In this document: piece by piece, positions 5,188 to 6,017 of the stretch
How the letters are laid out: the number at the start of each line of letters is the position of its first letter
Numbering within the stretch: position 1 is the first letter of the stretch
NCBI GenBank assembly: GCA_049610565.1
Contig: JBMYZR010000084.1
Location: 1-6,017 of the forward strand
Source: UBA8752 sp049610565
GTDB lineage: Bacteria; Bacteroidota; Bacteroidia; Flavobacteriales_D; Sanyastnellaceae
Length of the DNA: 6,017 nucleotides
Reading direction: 5' to 3'
Notes under the pieces: generated by a model
The model's database searches: none
The model's input: the letters and a program-made list of their open reading frames with translations, nothing else
Told to the model about the DNA's origin: nothing
Program-made: the position numbers and the translations under genes

Positions 5188-6017
5188 ATGACCGAACTTT
5201 CCCGCATGGTTCGCCATACCCTCCTGCTCCTCCTCGTCTTCGTGGCCAGCTTTGCCGCCTCCGCGCAGGAGGAGAAGGGCGGCCTGCTTCGCCGGTATTT
5301 GAACCACATCCTCGCGGAAGGGGCGGACCCCGCGGCCCCGAAGTGGATCCATTATCCGGTGGTCGCCTATTCGCCTGAAACGAGCTGGGAAATCGGCGTG
5401 TCGAGCCTGTTGGTGTACTCCGCCAACCGCGACCTGAGCAACCGCCTGAGCGAGCTCAAGGCGTTCACCTTCTACACGCTCGAGAACCAATACGGCCTGT
5501 GGCTCGACCACACGGTCTACACCGACCAGAACGAGTGGTTCATCTACGGACGGGCGCGCTACCAGAGCTTCCCGCTGTACTACTACGGCATCGGCCGCGA
5601 TGCCCCGTCGGAGGTCCAGAGTGTGATCGACGGCGAGTACATCCTGCTGCGGGAGAGGCTGCTGCGCCAAACGTGGCCGTCGCTGTACGTCGGCCTCGAA
5701 CTCGATTACCAGGCGCTGAACCGCATCGACTACGTCGACTCCGCGCCGGGCTTCACGCCGCCGGCCGTGGGCACCGACGGGTCGCGCAACCTCGGCATCG
5801 GCCTGGGCGTGCTCTACGACGACATCCACAACGCGATGAACCCGCGCGAGGGCCTCTACAGCGAGTGGGCCTTCCTCCGCTACGGGGCCGGCAAGGGCGG
5901 TGGGTTCGACTTCACGAGCTACATCATCGACAACCGCATCTACCGTCCGGTCAAGGAAAACACCGTCCTCGCCGCACAGGTCTACGGCCAGTTCACGTCG
6001 GGCGAGGCCCCGTTCAA
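5188..6017 (+). CDS. Omp85/BamA-type outer membrane barrel protein lacking POTRA domains (3' end outside window)
   Basis: The frame stays open from ATG 5188 to the window edge, giving 276 visible residues. A second in-frame ATG at 5206 would also leave a workable signal peptide. Residues about 7-26 form the signal peptide (hydrophobic run LLLLLVFVA, ASA before Gln27). From about residue 55 the sequence alternates polar and hydrophobic residues with many Tyr and Trp, as in outer membrane beta strands (SWEIGVSSLLVY, FTFYTLENQYGLWLD, WFIYGRARYQSF). The best family marker is YDDIHNAMNPREGLYSEW (210-227), the D15/bacterial surface antigen motif. Only about 28 mature residues precede the barrel, so there are no POTRA domains; it belongs with the short Omp85 relatives whose function is largely unknown. 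It starts 28 bases after the DAHP synthase gene with no terminator between, so it may share the transcript, although its role is unrelated. Confidence 0.85.
   Translation, partial: MTELSRMVRHTLLLLLVFVASFAASAQEEKGGLLRRYLNHILAEGADPAAPKWIHYPVVAYSPETSWEIGVSSLLVYSANRDLSNRLSELKAFTFYTLENQYGLWLDHTVYTDQNEWFIYGRARYQSFPLYYYGIGRDAPSEVQSVIDGEYILLRERLLRQTWPSLYVGLELDYQALNRIDYVDSAPGFTPPAVGTDGSRNLGIGLGVLYDDIHNAMNPREGLYSEWAFLRYGAGKGGGFDFTSYIIDNRIYRPVKENTVLAAQVYGQFTSGEAPF

Noticed and set aside
2003..5309. Long minus-strand open frames opposite the aromatic operon (for example 2812-4101 and 4020-5309)
   Set aside because: High GC leaves antisense frames open. Their products are rich in Arg, Gly, Ala, Val and His with no domain, and they lie exactly opposite well-identified enzymes.

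Overview
The window reads as chromosomal DNA of a GC-rich member of the Bacteroidota. The grounds are family resemblance. The only prephenate dehydratase is a stand-alone PDT-ACT protein. The chorismate mutase is fused to the C-terminus of a type I-beta DAHP synthase, a typical Bacteroidota arrangement. A TonB-type C-terminus ends in the usual RGKPVRV...LPMNF form. The DEAD-box helicase tail has the linker seen in Bacteroidota homologues. Shine-Dalgarno sequences are weak or absent. There are no transposases, tRNAs, rRNAs or CRISPR arrays. Almost every base is coding.

Layout. Positions 1-462 (+) hold the end of a DEAD-box RNA helicase with a Lys/Gly/Tyr repeat tail. Convergent to it is a minus-strand group. 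Read in its own direction, this group is a tiny secreted protein that keeps only the last third of a TonB C-terminal domain (1926-1717), then an ECF-type sigma factor (1655-1161), then a four-helix membrane protein (1164-481) whose start codon overlaps the sigma stop as ATGA. On the plus strand, diverging from this group, is an aromatic amino acid operon: prephenate dehydratase (2120-2950), class I aminotransferase (2947-4134) and DAHP synthase/chorismate mutase (4131-5159), joined by two ATGA overlaps. A POTRA-less Omp85/BamA-type outer membrane protein starts 28 bases later (5188) and runs off the right edge.

The most notable element lies in front of the prephenate dehydratase. It is a 14-codon open reading frame (2005-2049) encoding MLCPGFGFFYFDPC, followed by mutually exclusive RNA pairings and a perfect 7-bp hairpin with eight T residues (2083-2108). 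This is the full architecture of a ribosome-mediated phenylalanine (possibly also tyrosine) transcription attenuator. When charged tRNA-Phe is scarce, a stalled ribosome would free the antiterminator (2055-2062 with 2083-2090). When it is plentiful, the ribosome reaches the stop codon, covers that segment, and the terminator forms.

Together the three enzymes supply the entry step of the shikimate pathway (DAHP synthase), the chorismate-to-prephenate branch step (chorismate mutase), and the last two steps to phenylalanine (dehydratase and transaminase). A leader that senses Phe fits this gene content. No prephenate dehydrogenase (tyrA) is present in the operon.
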